This document shows positions 34,386 to 46,300 of a DNA stretch of 64,000 nucleotides, piece by piece (positions within the stretch are counted from its first letter, which is position 1; every line of letters begins with the position of its first letter). The stretch is from contig OW679197.1 of assembly GCA_940337035.1 (NCBI GenBank), positions 57,929,903-57,993,902 of the forward strand, read 5' to 3'. The position numbers and the translations under genes were made by a program. The notes under the pieces were generated by a model, which ran no database searches, had not been told where the DNA came from, and saw only the letters and a program-made list of their open reading frames with translations. This DNA comes from Agriotes lineatus (lineage: Eukaryota > Arthropoda > Insecta > Coleoptera > Elateridae).

Positions 34386-37300
34386 TTAAAGAAACAGACT
34401 ATTATCCTGGTTTTTTGGCATTGTTTCCGTGTAATATTTCGTTTCTTCATAGATGTTCCTATTGGAACGTGTACTATTTAGTCGACACAGTAAAACCATT
34501 ACCTGGGTGAGTCTCTAAGTTCTAAGATTGCATCGGAGCTGACAGTTTAACTGTCCAGATGTTATATCTGGGAAATATATAAAGTTTTGTGAGTCAGACT
34601 ACGTCGGAGATCTATGAAAGTGCTATTGCTCCATTCTAGAAATCCAATTAGAATTATATGCGCTATGATATTGACGTTTTGTCAGTTGGCCCTATTGTTA
34701 GGCCCAGTGAAGTGGCGTTAATTCCGAGCACTTGTAATTCTCGATCTACACGCAGCTCCTCCAGGGCGTGATTTACTGCATAAGTGCAACCAAATTTCAC
34801 TAATAAGGTCGACCTCTTCCATGTCTGTTGGCAGGGGTTCAACATAATATCTGAGGCAACACAAGCTTTGAAATGGTAGCCCAGCAGTACCCATTCATTG
34901 TATTGTCAATCCACGGCATGCATGGCAACCGCATTCCTTACTAAAGACGTGGAACTTTCACGGGCAAAAAACTAGCGATATGTGAAAACTTACGTGCCGG
35001 TCCGGGGCCTTATTTGCGCTTAGACAAATGCGGATTGGGAATAATGGCGGTATTTGCTGAGCGATGGGAGGCGGATAATGGCCCGGGCGATTTAGGAATA
35101 GCCAAAAGTTATTAAAACATTGAAAGCAGTCCGCGGTAATAAATGCGTTGTATTCGCCGAGCGCTAAAAGTATGTCATATATCAAACTCAACAAGTGAAT
35201 TAACCGCGAGCAATTTCTTTTACATATACAATACTATTAATTAATTTTGTTAATTAGTATAACAGTACTCCTGCGGACGGCCGAGCTCCTGCCAGCCCGC
35301 TGAATAAAAGCTGGCATTCCTTGCTTTTCAAACTCCCGGTTTGCGTTTTCTTTATGCCTTTGCCTCGAGATTCTTCGTGTTTAGCGACCGCGGCCCTTGC
35401 TCCTGACTTATGTTTTTGAGTTTAAGCGAAAAAACTCCTCACACGCCCTCTTCCTATTGTGAATTTGTATTATATCAAAGCGGTATCTACAAGCAGAATT
35501 TACAATAATCATTCGGGAGTGAAAAACCACCACAGCTTTTTAACCGTAAATTAACTTAAGAAAAGACGTTCAACGTCTTTTTTTAAGGTAAATATGTTTT
35601 CAAAATGTATTAAAAAACAATTTGAATTACCTTCAGATACAAAACAAAACGCTTCGCAGGTAATCACATTTCACACTAGTGAAAAGCCAATCAAGCTCTT
35701 AAAAAAATTGAATACTACAATATTAATTTTTGAAAATTAGGGCCGTGTGAAAATTCTACAAGCTGCTAGTGGAAATTTTAACAAACGACAGGTACGCAAT
35801 CAATCTGGCAAGAGGACGGTGTAGCTGCAAACGAGCAGCGATTTCATGGCAGCCTTCTCTACACCTCTAACAATACCAACAATGTCGATAAGCTACGGTC
35901 GCATTTGTCATTCCTTGCTCTTCAAATTGCAGCCTCTTAGCATCAAAGACAGTTATTTATAGCCGTAACTGCGGGCACTTAGGTCATATTTCAACAACGC
36001 GGTTTGTTCCTAATGATTAAATGGTCGCAGAGCGTTTGGGCAATTAATTAAGCGCGCTTTTTCTATTAGCTGCTAAGTACTGTGTGGTATTTCGGAATAC
36101 CTACACACCTACATTAAACGAGATGAGTTATTCGCGGCTGTGAGGGAAAGGCATGATCCCTGACAATACTATTAATTTCCAATTAACTCCCATAAGTTAT
36201 GATTTTTCCGTTACCGCTTAATATGCATGCGTTTTTTGCGATATTCGGGTAATGGGCTGAGGTCGCAGGTATGCCCGGGTAACGGAATATTTATTAGCCC
36301 ATTTGCAATTACTGGTATTCGCAATAGGTAACGTACTGGGCACAAGTTCCCAGAGAAAACTCTTAATTTGCATTAGTTCTAGAGCGAACTTCAGTAACGA
36401 CACATGATACAAATGTATGCTTTAGCAGCTATTACAAAACCTAAAGCACTTAAAGGAACATTTTTCCAAACAGTGCGTACCTCTACTTTCTTATTTAGTT
36501 TCAACACCTGCCTTAATGAAGAAGTAAAGGTATCTTGAAGGAGCTCAAAGGGATTCTTCAAAGGTACTGTTACAGCAAAGCAAAGTTTATTAAATTTTCT
36601 AGAAAACGAGTTCTCACCATCGCACATACAAGTGATCTATTCAGGATGGTGCTCCGGCACATTTTGGATTTGCACGATCTCTTGACTTAATCTACTCGAT
36701 TTGGAGGCATCTTGTATACAGGAATCCAAGAAATTATATTTAACTTCGAGTGTTTTCTCATTGTTTTGGCAGAATCGCAGGCACACTGGAACGGCTCCAT
36801 AGCCAGGAGCAAACGGTAGAAATGAAGACGCATTCCGCACCTTAATTAAAATAACTGGCAGCAATAATTAGCGTTTTTGTGCCATTCCGTTTACTTAACA
36901 CGGGCGCAACAATCGTGTTAATCGCCGCGCAAAAAGTAGGAAGCGCACGATTAATACGGCCGCAACTGCAGTCTTAATCCTGGAAACGCCGAAATAAGAA
37001 GGAAGGGCATTACGAGCAGGAAGCGCGCGATTTCGGAAAAATGCGGGCACAATTACTACATCAGATCGGGGGAATAAATGGCGCATTCCCAGCGCCGATA
37101 CGCCCGCAGATAACGGCAAGAATACGGGCTTTCAGCGAGAGTGCGACCTGTTTTAAAAGGTCCTATTAGACGAATTATCACCTCAAAGTGTCGCTTCCAG
37201 AGCGAAATCGCCGAAACGCCTCATGCAGATGGGCTGCCTTAATTTGGGTTTATCTCGAATGGCTACTTATCTGATTACTTCAGTTTTTAGGTGTTTACAG

Positions 37301-38748
37301 TTAAGTCGTTACAGTTTTATTGCGTTTTATGGGAAAATCAGCTCCAGCTTTAATTTCGCCTCACGGCTGAATGCCCGAGACCCAGCCAAGAGTGAGCAAG
37401 TTCTTGTAATACCCGAAATTAAATCGAATCGAGACATCCATAAAATAATGGACTTAATGACAGCCATGGGAACAGGCGAGATAATGAAAGTTGAATTAGG
37501 CAGTAAATGAACTAAGCTCAGGTAATTATAAAAAATATTTTCAGGCTTAAGTAATTTCTAAAAGTATAAGTAACTTTATTGTGTTTCCACATTTTATTCT
37601 ACTACTTCAGTTTGTCAATTTTGTAAAATAACCAAAAATGCAATGTGTATCAAATTGGAAAATAGTTAGTCCTAGCTTATTATAAAATTTATTTTTACAA
37701 GGGCTTAACAGCTTACCGTAATACAGTCCACTCAACCATACGAAGTAGTCCAGCTGTAACGGATGAGAGGCTACAAAGAGATGATAGATGCCCAGGAAAT
37801 CAAAGACAGCTAGGGTCAAACATCGACAATACAATTATTCAAAACACTGAATATCACCTAATTCATAAATGCGAACGTACCCCAGAATTCAAATTGTTAA
37901 TATATAAATTATTACAACGGATTCGATGCACGCATAGAATACGAGAACGGTGTAAGTAAATAGGTCTAATTAGACAAGAGCGCACGGAAGCGATTGGGCG
38001 AAGTAGTAGAAAGCCCTGATTGAAGTGAGCCCCGTCAAATGAAATAATCACGTATCGGTTCCCCAAAAGTTGATATAGTTAAAATGAGAAATTATTGCAT
38101 CAATAAACAAACAAATTATTCGCACAACTGTTGGATGGCCTAAATATTCCAGTAAAATCAGTCGTTTATTATTCTTAGCAAACAAAAGTGCACAGTATAA
38201 AATTTAAAAACCCACACAGCAAATGTCATCTAATAAGCAATAGATGACTCTTCACGTGTTCACAAGGTACCAAAGGGAATCTCGAGCCTTTCGTGGAAAT
38301 ATCGGAGCAACAACACAAAATCACAGATGAGATGAATAGGCAACGACATGAGAAGAGAAAGTAAAAGGAGAAAAAAAAAGGCCTAACAATAAATTCGATA
38401 AAGCAATAGACCACGTGAAAGCAGAGATTACTAAATCTTATCTTTTTTTAAGGGCGGCCAATCGATGTTTTACTTCCGAAATACTATCGCATCTTGAGCT
38501 AATCAGATGGGAGTAGCAATTCACCAATATCAAATCTGCTCCATATTGTCGACAAGTTCTTCGGAAGAAAATCCGTCCACAAAGCGTTACCAAAAGGAAG
38601 ACCCCAACAAATACGTCACATAGTTTTGAAAGTAAAATGAATGCCCGGAATTTCTGAAAAGAGAGATCGGAAAATAGAAGCACTGTAAAGCTCTGTACGG
38701 AAAGGAGAGCCAACATGAAATCAAAAGTAACTAAAAACCATTTAAGCA
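34386..38748. other. Long non-coding stretch
   Basis: About 4.4 kb without a recognisable gene. GC-richer blocks lie at about 34960-35420, 36000-36330 and 36880-37210. The 135-codon minus-strand frame 38438-38845 crosses the end of the hAT element and is spurious. Confidence 0.4.
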
Positions 38749-38756
38749 GCCTAGAG

Positions 38757-41241
38757 CAGGGGTCTCCAAACTTTGAAGCCTTAGGGCCATAATAATTTTT
38801 TCGGTATGTTCCACGGGCCAAAACGATTTTAATTTTTCTGTCCACCTAAGCAAACATAGGCTTTTTTGCATTTCAATTACTATTGATTGTGTATTCAGTG
38901 TATTGTGACACGTAAGGACATCTATGTAGTGGCAAGCAGTGATACTATGTACTATCTATTTCAGTTAGAGAAAGTTCTGCTTCTGGCTAGTTTTTCCGAT
39001 CACTTCTAGATGGCAGTAATTGCATAGGTATAAAAACGCTAGCGGCGTCATTGTGAGTCAGTTTGCGTGGGACAGGCGAAGGTAGCGAAACTGCCTATTG
39101 TGAAATAAAGTAACACCCGTGCATAAGAGTATTTTGATTAGACTTGTTTTATGTGTGATTTATTAGTATGGAAAAGAGACGAAAAATAGACAGTGAATGC
39201 AGAACGTTCCAAGATAAATGGAACGTTCAGTATTTTGTGACTGAATGCAGTAATAAGGCGCTATGTCTAATTTGTAATGAAACCATAGCTGTTCTCAAAG
39301 AATATAACATTAAACGTCACTATGAATCGAAACATCTTCAAAATTACACTAAATATACAGGAAGTTTGCGGACGGAAAAATTTGAAGCTTTAAAGCGCGG
39401 ACTGAAATCGCAGCAATTGTTGTTTACCAAAGCAAATGCTGAGCAAGAATCTGCAACTCGCGCCAGCTTTCGTGTGGCTCTTGAAATCGCAAAACGTGGA
39501 AAACCATTCACCGATGGAGAAATGATAAAAGAATGCTTGATTGCAGTAGCTGAAGAAATATGCCCCGAAAAGGTAAATTTATTGAAAGGTGTCAGTTTGT
39601 CAGCAAACACCGTGGCTCGGAGGGTGCAAGACATCGCAGAAAATATATCATCTCAACTGTCTGACAAAAATGGACATCTTGAGTGGTTTTCTCTAGCCTT
39701 GGATGAGTCAACGGATGTGTCAGATACTGCTCAAGTGTTGATTTTTATTCGTGGAGTAGATAAAAGCTATGAAGTGTATGAAGAACTTCTTGATATTGAT
39801 AGTATTCACGGCACGACAACTGGGGCAGATATTTTTAAGGGAGTTGAATATGCCATTAATAAAAAGAACCTTCGATGGAAAAACTTGAAATCTATCACCA
39901 CCGATGGAGGCAAAAATATGTGTGGTAAAAATATAGGAGTGGTCGCACTTGTGTCAAAGGCTGTAGAAAATGATGGTGGTTCAAAACCATTAGTCTTACA
40001 TTGTATCATTCATCAACAGTCCTTGTGCGGAAAATGTTTGGATTTGTCTGAAGTTCTAAAACCAGTCATATCAGTTGTTAACTTCATCAGATCTACAGGG
40101 CTGAATCACCGACAATTCCGCGAGTTTATTGAAGAGATTGGAGAAAATGACTTGCCATATCATACTGCCGTACGATGGCTTAGTTGCGGAAAAGTCCTTA
40201 AGCGCTTTTTTGAACTTCGAGCAGAGATCGAAATTTTTTTGAATGAGAAGCATCGCCCTTGTGCCGATTTAGAAAATAGTGAATGGCTGTGGAAATTAGC
40301 ATTCTTTGTCGATTTGACAAATCATATGAACGAACTGAATTTGAGATTGCAAGGAGAAAATCAGCTTCTCCCTGATTTATACACCAATATCAAATCGTTC
40401 AAGCAGAAAATAATACTATTTCAATCGCAATTACGTAAAAAATGTTTCACACATTTTAAAACATGTGAAATATTCAGCCACACTACAGAGACTAAATTTC
40501 CCGTCGATTTTGCAGTCGAAACTTTGAGTGCTGAAAGATAAATTTCGATACTCGTTTCTCAGACTTTGATGTCATTGCGAGTGAAATTAAGCTTTTTCAA
40601 AATCCTTTTGATTCTGACATTGAAACCTTGGCTCCGGAAGTGCAAATGGAAATTATTGATTTACAGTGCAGTGATATGTTTAAGAACAAATATCAAAATT
40701 CATCTTTATTGGAATTTTATAAGAGTCTTCCACTGGTACAATTTGATAATTTGCATACATTTGCTCGTGGGTTGTTTTCTGTTTTTGGTACTACGTACTT
40801 GTGTGAGAAAACGTTTTCCAAGATGAAGTACACAAAGAATGTTTACAGATCTAAATTAACCGATGAGCATCTTAAATCTCTTTTAATAATTGGTACAAGT
40901 AAAATTAATCCACAACTACAAACAATTGTCGGTGGAAAATCACAATTACATACATCTCATTAGTGTTTTTTTGTTTTATTAGTGTATATATTAAGTATTT
41001 GTTAGTTATTAATATGCTTAAGCTTAGATACTTAAAATGAGTTTTCTGCGTCATCATTTCTGTTGTAAAGTTTTACCTTGCAAGTAAATAAAACCGAGTA
41101 ATTATCATTCTGTGTTTTAATTCTCTTCCATTCAACTTATCACAGCAATAGTAACAACAGTAAAACATTGGCTGTCGTGGGCCAGATTGATGGCACTGGC
41201 GGGCCGAATTTGGCCCGCGGGCCGTAGTTTGGAGACCCCTG
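38757..41241 (+). mobile_element. hAT-superfamily DNA transposon, complete ends
   Basis: The element is 2485 bp. Its terminal 16 bp, CAGGGGTCTCCAAACT, is perfectly inverted at the right end (41226-41241). It is flanked by an exact 8-bp target duplication, gcctagag, at 38749-38756 and 41242-41249, the hallmark length of hAT elements. Both subterminal regions are rich in gggcc/ggccc motifs. It encodes a BED-finger transposase with one frameshift. Intact ends and target duplication suggest a fairly young insertion that could still be moved by a transposase supplied elsewhere. Confidence 0.97.
39168..40963 (+). pseudogene. hAT transposase, BED finger type, one frameshift
   Basis: The frame opens at ATG 39168 and runs 457 codons to 40541. 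The C-terminal part continues in another frame from about 40545 to 40963. Residues 33, 36, 51 and 56 (C, C, H, H) form a BED-type zinc finger. The catalytic domain shows LALDEST (D179), ITTDGGKN (D246), HCIIHQQSLCGK (278-289) and HTAVRWLSCGK (332-342). The second frame holds the hATC dimerisation block, with SLLEFYKSLP and FGTTYLCEKTFSKMK. In type it resembles the ZBED5/FAM200/GTF2IRD2-like hAT lineage. The frameshift lies around 40530-40550. Joined length would be near 590-600 residues. Confidence 0.93.
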
Positions 41242-41279
41242 GCCTAGAGTATCCTACAGCGTTCCAACTTGCCGGAGCT

Positions 41280-41520
41280 ACAGCAAAATTGGGCGAAAAT
41301 TCGAAGCGACACCTTCGGACTGTAACAAACAAACTCTCAATTCCCCCAGGGGGACTCAGGTTTTACCAACTGTCCTAAACTAGATGGAAAGGTGACATCA
41401 TAAACACCACAGCGTTAAGATGGACAAATAAAGCACAAAATAGAGAATATTGGAGAACTCAGGTAAAGCCTTTGTTCAAAAATGAACAGTTCATAGCTGA
41501 TTGAAGAAGAAGGAGAAAAC
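41280..41520 (+). pseudogene. Possible LINE 3' end
   Basis: After the hAT target duplication a degraded frame reads ALRWTNKAQNREYWRT, resembling the W--AQdR--W LINE C-terminus, followed by gattgaagaagaaggag, a tail like those of other LINE fragments here. The assignment is tentative. Confidence 0.4.
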
Positions 41521-42061
41521 CAACCATACAAACATCTCACCTATTTACTAAGGTCATGACACGTTATCTCAGAAAAGAAGGATGGAGCTGCAGAAAACGC
41601 CAAAGACTGTAAGAGTCTGGGAAAGGGCGGCAATATACATGATTGGATGGAAAAGAAAACCGAACTTGAACCTGACTTGATCGTATGAATTATTTTCTAA
41701 GGCCATTAAAATAATGACTTTGATCAGTGATATCTACCAATAGCGAGGGAACAGTCGATAGCATTTCAGATCAAATTCAAAGTAACACAGTTAGACATAG
41801 ATTTAACCGTTTATTTGCCTGCTATATTTAGTTCCTGAGATCCCTATAGCCACAATAGAAGAAAAGGACCTTCTGTAATTGACGAATCATGCTCTAGCTG
41901 ATATCTTCATTAGTAGTTTTAGGAGGGTTGACATTATTTATACCGTGTCTATTATATGAAATGTTCAATAACTGAAATAAAAAAATATGGAAAAAATGTT
42001 ACCCTTTATACAGTTCGGCAACAATGTACACGAAATATAGCAGCAATTATGCCATAAGTAT

Positions 42062-42290
42062 GATACTACTTCTTCTTCTTCCTGTGTCCTATCTATTTTG
42101 AACGTTGGCTATTAACATGGAAATTATGATTTTACTGGTAGTACTTCTAAATTTAATAGCTGGACAGTGTAATATTGCACAATTGACTTAGGCTATATAG
42201 CCAAGAGTATCTTCTTCTTCTTCAGGGTCGTCTCTTGCTATCCACCTTTCAATTGCAGTAAACTGTATTTACCCTAGCTCATTATATGCT
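42062..42290 (-). pseudogene. Two short LINE 3' ends, minus strand
   Basis: Two runs of cttcttcttctt (near 42068 and 42211) mark GAA-type tails on the minus strand. Each is preceded, in minus sense, by a few dozen bases that resemble the very C-terminus of the LINE frame. The pieces are too short to classify. Confidence 0.4.
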
Positions 42291-44089
42291 TTCGTGTTTT
42301 AAGTATGGTGTGAATTCTTTCTATTTTGCCATACCGCGTAGAAGTTCCACGTTGTTGGTCGGTCCAAGGTATTCCAAGAATAATTATTTTTAGGAAGAGG
42401 GATAAGTTGTATAGTCATACTAAGTAACTTCAAATTTGAAGTTTTAAAAATCAACGTTACAACCGGAAAACAGTCATGGCCACCCACCCAGAGGTTAAAT
42501 AAAATATGAACTAATTGCAAGAGCTGCAGCAAGTCTACAATGTCGAATAGTCACCCTACTCAGTACTGATCCAGTGAACTGCACAAAAAGTTTCTATCCA
42601 CTATTGCAATTCCAGCACTCTGTCCACTGTGCCATTAAGGTGGTGGTACTAACAGATATGTACGTTATGGATTTGATACATAAAAATAGCAAATTAAGGC
42701 AAAGACAATGCAATAGCATGGATAGCAATAAATCTGTGGGTTAATCTGGAAATCTAGAAACGGCTCAAAATATGTGCTTTTTACGGCGGCCAATAAAGCA
42801 GACGAGTACTGCATGCTGGCCCTTATTTGGAACTAATTACCGACTGCATCGCGGTCAATTGTAGTTCTCTCGCAGCCTGCGGCTGAAAACGGAAGCGGTA
42901 TTAGCGGAATCGCGGACGCTCCATAAGGCTATCTGGCTGGCTTTTATCAAACACTTCGGAGGGAAAAGTGCGAACTATCTCGTCGAATAATTAGCGCCGT
43001 GTTGAAATTCTCGTTAAAATACTCGCGCCGTAAAGCAAAATTATATCGCCGCGTAGCGTAAGAGCTTCTAAATTGGTTTATGAATTTCAGTGAGTGTCAT
43101 AAACTAGATAGTTGACAAAAGCACTCAAGGCAATTATGAATGAACACATCGGCTGCCCGGGCCAGCGTAGCCACCATTACAAACAGCGAGAGACCATTAC
43201 GGCTATGGTATTTTAATGCCGTAATTTATTGATAATGCGGATTCGCATGCAAGCGTACTATATTACGGCCATGCCGGGTCCGGTTATATTCGGCTGTACC
43301 CACGTTTTACTCGATTTTGATTATTGCCTCTTGCCGAATTATTTAATCAGCCGTTGGCTGCTGGAAATGGATTTATGCGAACCGCGTTAGATTCTGTTAG
43401 CCGCATATTTTACGGCGGGCTTTAATATTAATTCGCCGATTTAGTGCTAAAATTCGTGTGATCGACGGTAGCCTTCGGATTTTAAGCGATCTTATTAATT
43501 TAAGTCTGTAGCTAACTGTATTCTTTTTTCTTTACCAAAAAAACACTAACCTAACATAACTTAGGCTGCAATCGCTTTCTAATGCATCGGTTTACCTTTT
43601 TGCCTTTTGCATGGCTGGAGAATTCCGTTCATTCGCATTTAGTCCTTCTACAAATTGGAATTAACACCTGTAATTTCTACCATAGAAAATTATTAATTAG
43701 AAATTTATGATAACTAGCTCAGTACATATTAATTGTTATTTAATGTGAATTAAATAATTCAAACAGTTAAGTCATAAAAGTAAAGCGAATTGTATGTATA
43801 ATAATGATCAAATATGTAAATTAGGTAATGCAATTTATCATGTTTGTATATAAAATAATTAAGTAGGTTGGGTTGGAGATAAAAAATTCCCACAAGGGAA
43901 TCAAAACGCTTGTAATTCCCAAATTGGGAAAAAATTAATACAATTTTTCCGGTAAAAGTGTTAATTAATACTTTTATTGGGTGAATACAGGCGTCATAGA
44001 AATAATTAAACTAATTAAAATTCAAAAACGGCAAATACATTTGCAAAAATATGATGTTCGTGATACACAAGGAAAGCATCCGACTCACA
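42291..44089. other. Intergenic with a marked GC-richer island
   Basis: No gene recognised. 42780-43480 is repeat-poor and GC-richer, with many ATTA/TAAT cores among GC-rich words (ggtattttaatgccgtaatt, attacggccatgccgg). This composition is typical of insect cis-regulatory sequence. Confidence 0.4.
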
Positions 44090-46300
44090 GTGGTCACCCA
44101 AAGGCAGTCCCTAAGCACGAGTGCATCTTCGTGGCACCTTGAAAGGTAGGACCTTGAGGATACCACACGCAAGGAGCTCGGATCGCGTTTCTACACATGG
44201 AGCTGGGAGTTTGCCAGCGTAAAAGAGGTCCATAGACTACAAGATTATCTGGCTGTGGTGAGTCTGAAGGAAATGCAGCTTCAACGAGGACAACTATCGA
44301 GCCCCGTGTCAGCTGTGCAGGCATTGTGAGGGGCTAATTGCAGTTCACTCTGATGATCCAGGTGAACGAGAAGGTACATGGAGAAGGTGGTCAGCCTTGT
44401 CGAAAAAGCAATGCAGGTTAGTATTTATAGGAAGCTAAGCAAATCTATCATTTACCTGTGATATATTGCTAAACTACAGTAAAATGTTTCGTTTAAGTAA
44501 AGATAAAAAATGCGTCTAATTTGGAATAAGTAGATAAAGTGGATGTATCTGGGTGAGAGCAGTCTACGACAAAATAACTTCTATAAAGCTACATTCTTAA
44601 CCAATCCATATAAATCACATCCAAATACATATATGCACCAACAGCAGGCACTGGTGAAGCGAGAATGGCAAACTTTTATGCACAACTGGACGAAGTAATC
44701 ACTAATATACCTAAGCAAGGGCTGGTATTTATATTAGCAGACTTCAACGCATGGATGGACAGGAAACTTATAGTCATATCAAACTAACTGTAGGAACATT
44801 CTCGACTGATATCAGCAACGTCTTATGCAATACTCTACTGAAGAAGATCTCGTCACTTTCAAGCAGATTAAAAAAGCTGTATCTCTATCTGGGAGATAGA
44901 TGAAGAGACTGGAGAACAATGGTGAAGACAGTCACGGCACAACTAGTATTGAACTGCGTATCTGACCAGTGAGCATCAGTTACTATTGACATGCAACTGA
45001 AGCTGAAATGCCTAAAAAGAAAACAGAAAGGAATAAATAAAATAGAAACCGAATATGAACAACCATAGTAGAGTCCATAGAAAACGTATAGTTAAAAAAT
45101 CGATCAGCGAATGATATTTGGTATAGGTACACAGGGTTATGAAAGAGTCAGGGTCAGGGTAAACATCGAATAGAGAAAAAAACAACATTGACTATCCGAT
45201 AGTACATTACAAAACCTAGAAGAAAAAAAGAAAACTATTACACCAGACTGATGCAACTGAATAGAGGTATCCAAAGATTATGTCGAAATAAATACATCTC
45301 AGGCATATGTGGGCAAGTTGAAGAAGACATGCATACGATAGGTATAAAGCAAAAACCCATAGATAGTTCTCGAGACAGTGCAAACCAAAAACCTGGACAG
45401 TAAAATATAACTGCTGTCTTACAACGGAAATATAGTATGATCAAAAATTATTTTCATCTAGTATGGCTATGGAATAGTTCCTAATTTATGAATGCAACTA
45501 TGTTTATACTTAAATGTCAATCTTGGCATTTGATTTTTAAGTCGCTTATAGTTTCATTCATAAATTGGGAACTATTCCATAGCCATACTGGATGAAAATA
45601 ATTTTTGATCATACTTTAGATAAGGTTACTGATGTTGGGAAACGGTAAATGGGAGAACCGCAGAACAATCCAGTTAATATCCTCAGCAAGCACATTTTTT
45701 ATACGTCGTAAACAAAAGATAAAAAATCTATTTAGCCAACCAAAGTCCTTAAAAGGGGGCAAGTGTTGTACCAGGTAAGAGTACCAGGGAACATATTTTT
45801 GAGGTTAGGCAATTGATAGAGAAGTCCAAAAGTCCTACATTCCGATGGAACTGTACTTTATAATTATGGAAAAGCGTTGGAAACGGTAGTCGGGCAAAAA
45901 TTATGGGAAATTCTTCTACAGGTAGGTGTACCTTTACACCTTGTGCATCTCATTTTCCATTTATTCAACTGTGCAACTCTAAGGATTGGCGATCAACTAT
46001 CTGAAGAACCCAACCGCAAACTAGGTCCACAACTTTTTAACATCTATGGGTGTTTCAATTGGTGGTCCCAAAATAACTAACTTCGGATAAGCCAATGGTA
46101 CCACAGTAATAGCTGAAGAGCTTACTCAAATAATAGACAAAAATGAAGAAGTGAACTAGCTCGTCAGGTTAGGGATAAACGAGGCCAAAACGTCCAACAA
46201 AATCAAAACCTTTCTTATTTACGAAACGTCGACAATATTACACTGCGAGAAGAATAAATGCATTAATAGTAGACGACGTGAAGATAACAGAGCGATTAAT
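44090..46300 (+). pseudogene. Degenerate LINE: endonuclease plus reverse transcriptase
   Basis: From 44632 the frame reads YAPTAGTGEARMANFY then VFILADFNAWMD, the catalytic DFN region of an APE-type endonuclease. A later piece reads YISGICGQVEEDMHTIG. After a MITE insertion, RT blocks follow: YGKALETVVGQKLWEILLQ, GVPLHLVHLI, RIGDQLSEE, LGPQLFNIYG and VIAEELTQIID. The YADD box is destroyed. Many stops and indels show it is dead. 44090-44580 may be its 5' untranslated part (inference). Confidence 0.8.
45434..45615. mobile_element. 182-bp palindromic MITE nested in the LINE
   Basis: The left arm begins agtatgatcaaaaattattt, continues through tatggctatggaatagttcc and aatttatgaatg, and is almost perfectly inverted in the right arm ending aaataatttttgatcatact. 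Arms are about 65 bp around a 45-50 bp centre. The high arm identity suggests recent insertion. Flanking TA-rich sequence prevents calling the target duplication. Confidence 0.9.

Noticed and set aside
38438..38845. A 135-codon minus-strand frame with hydrophobic stretches
   Set aside because: It crosses the left end of the hAT element and its target duplication, so it cannot be an ancestral gene.
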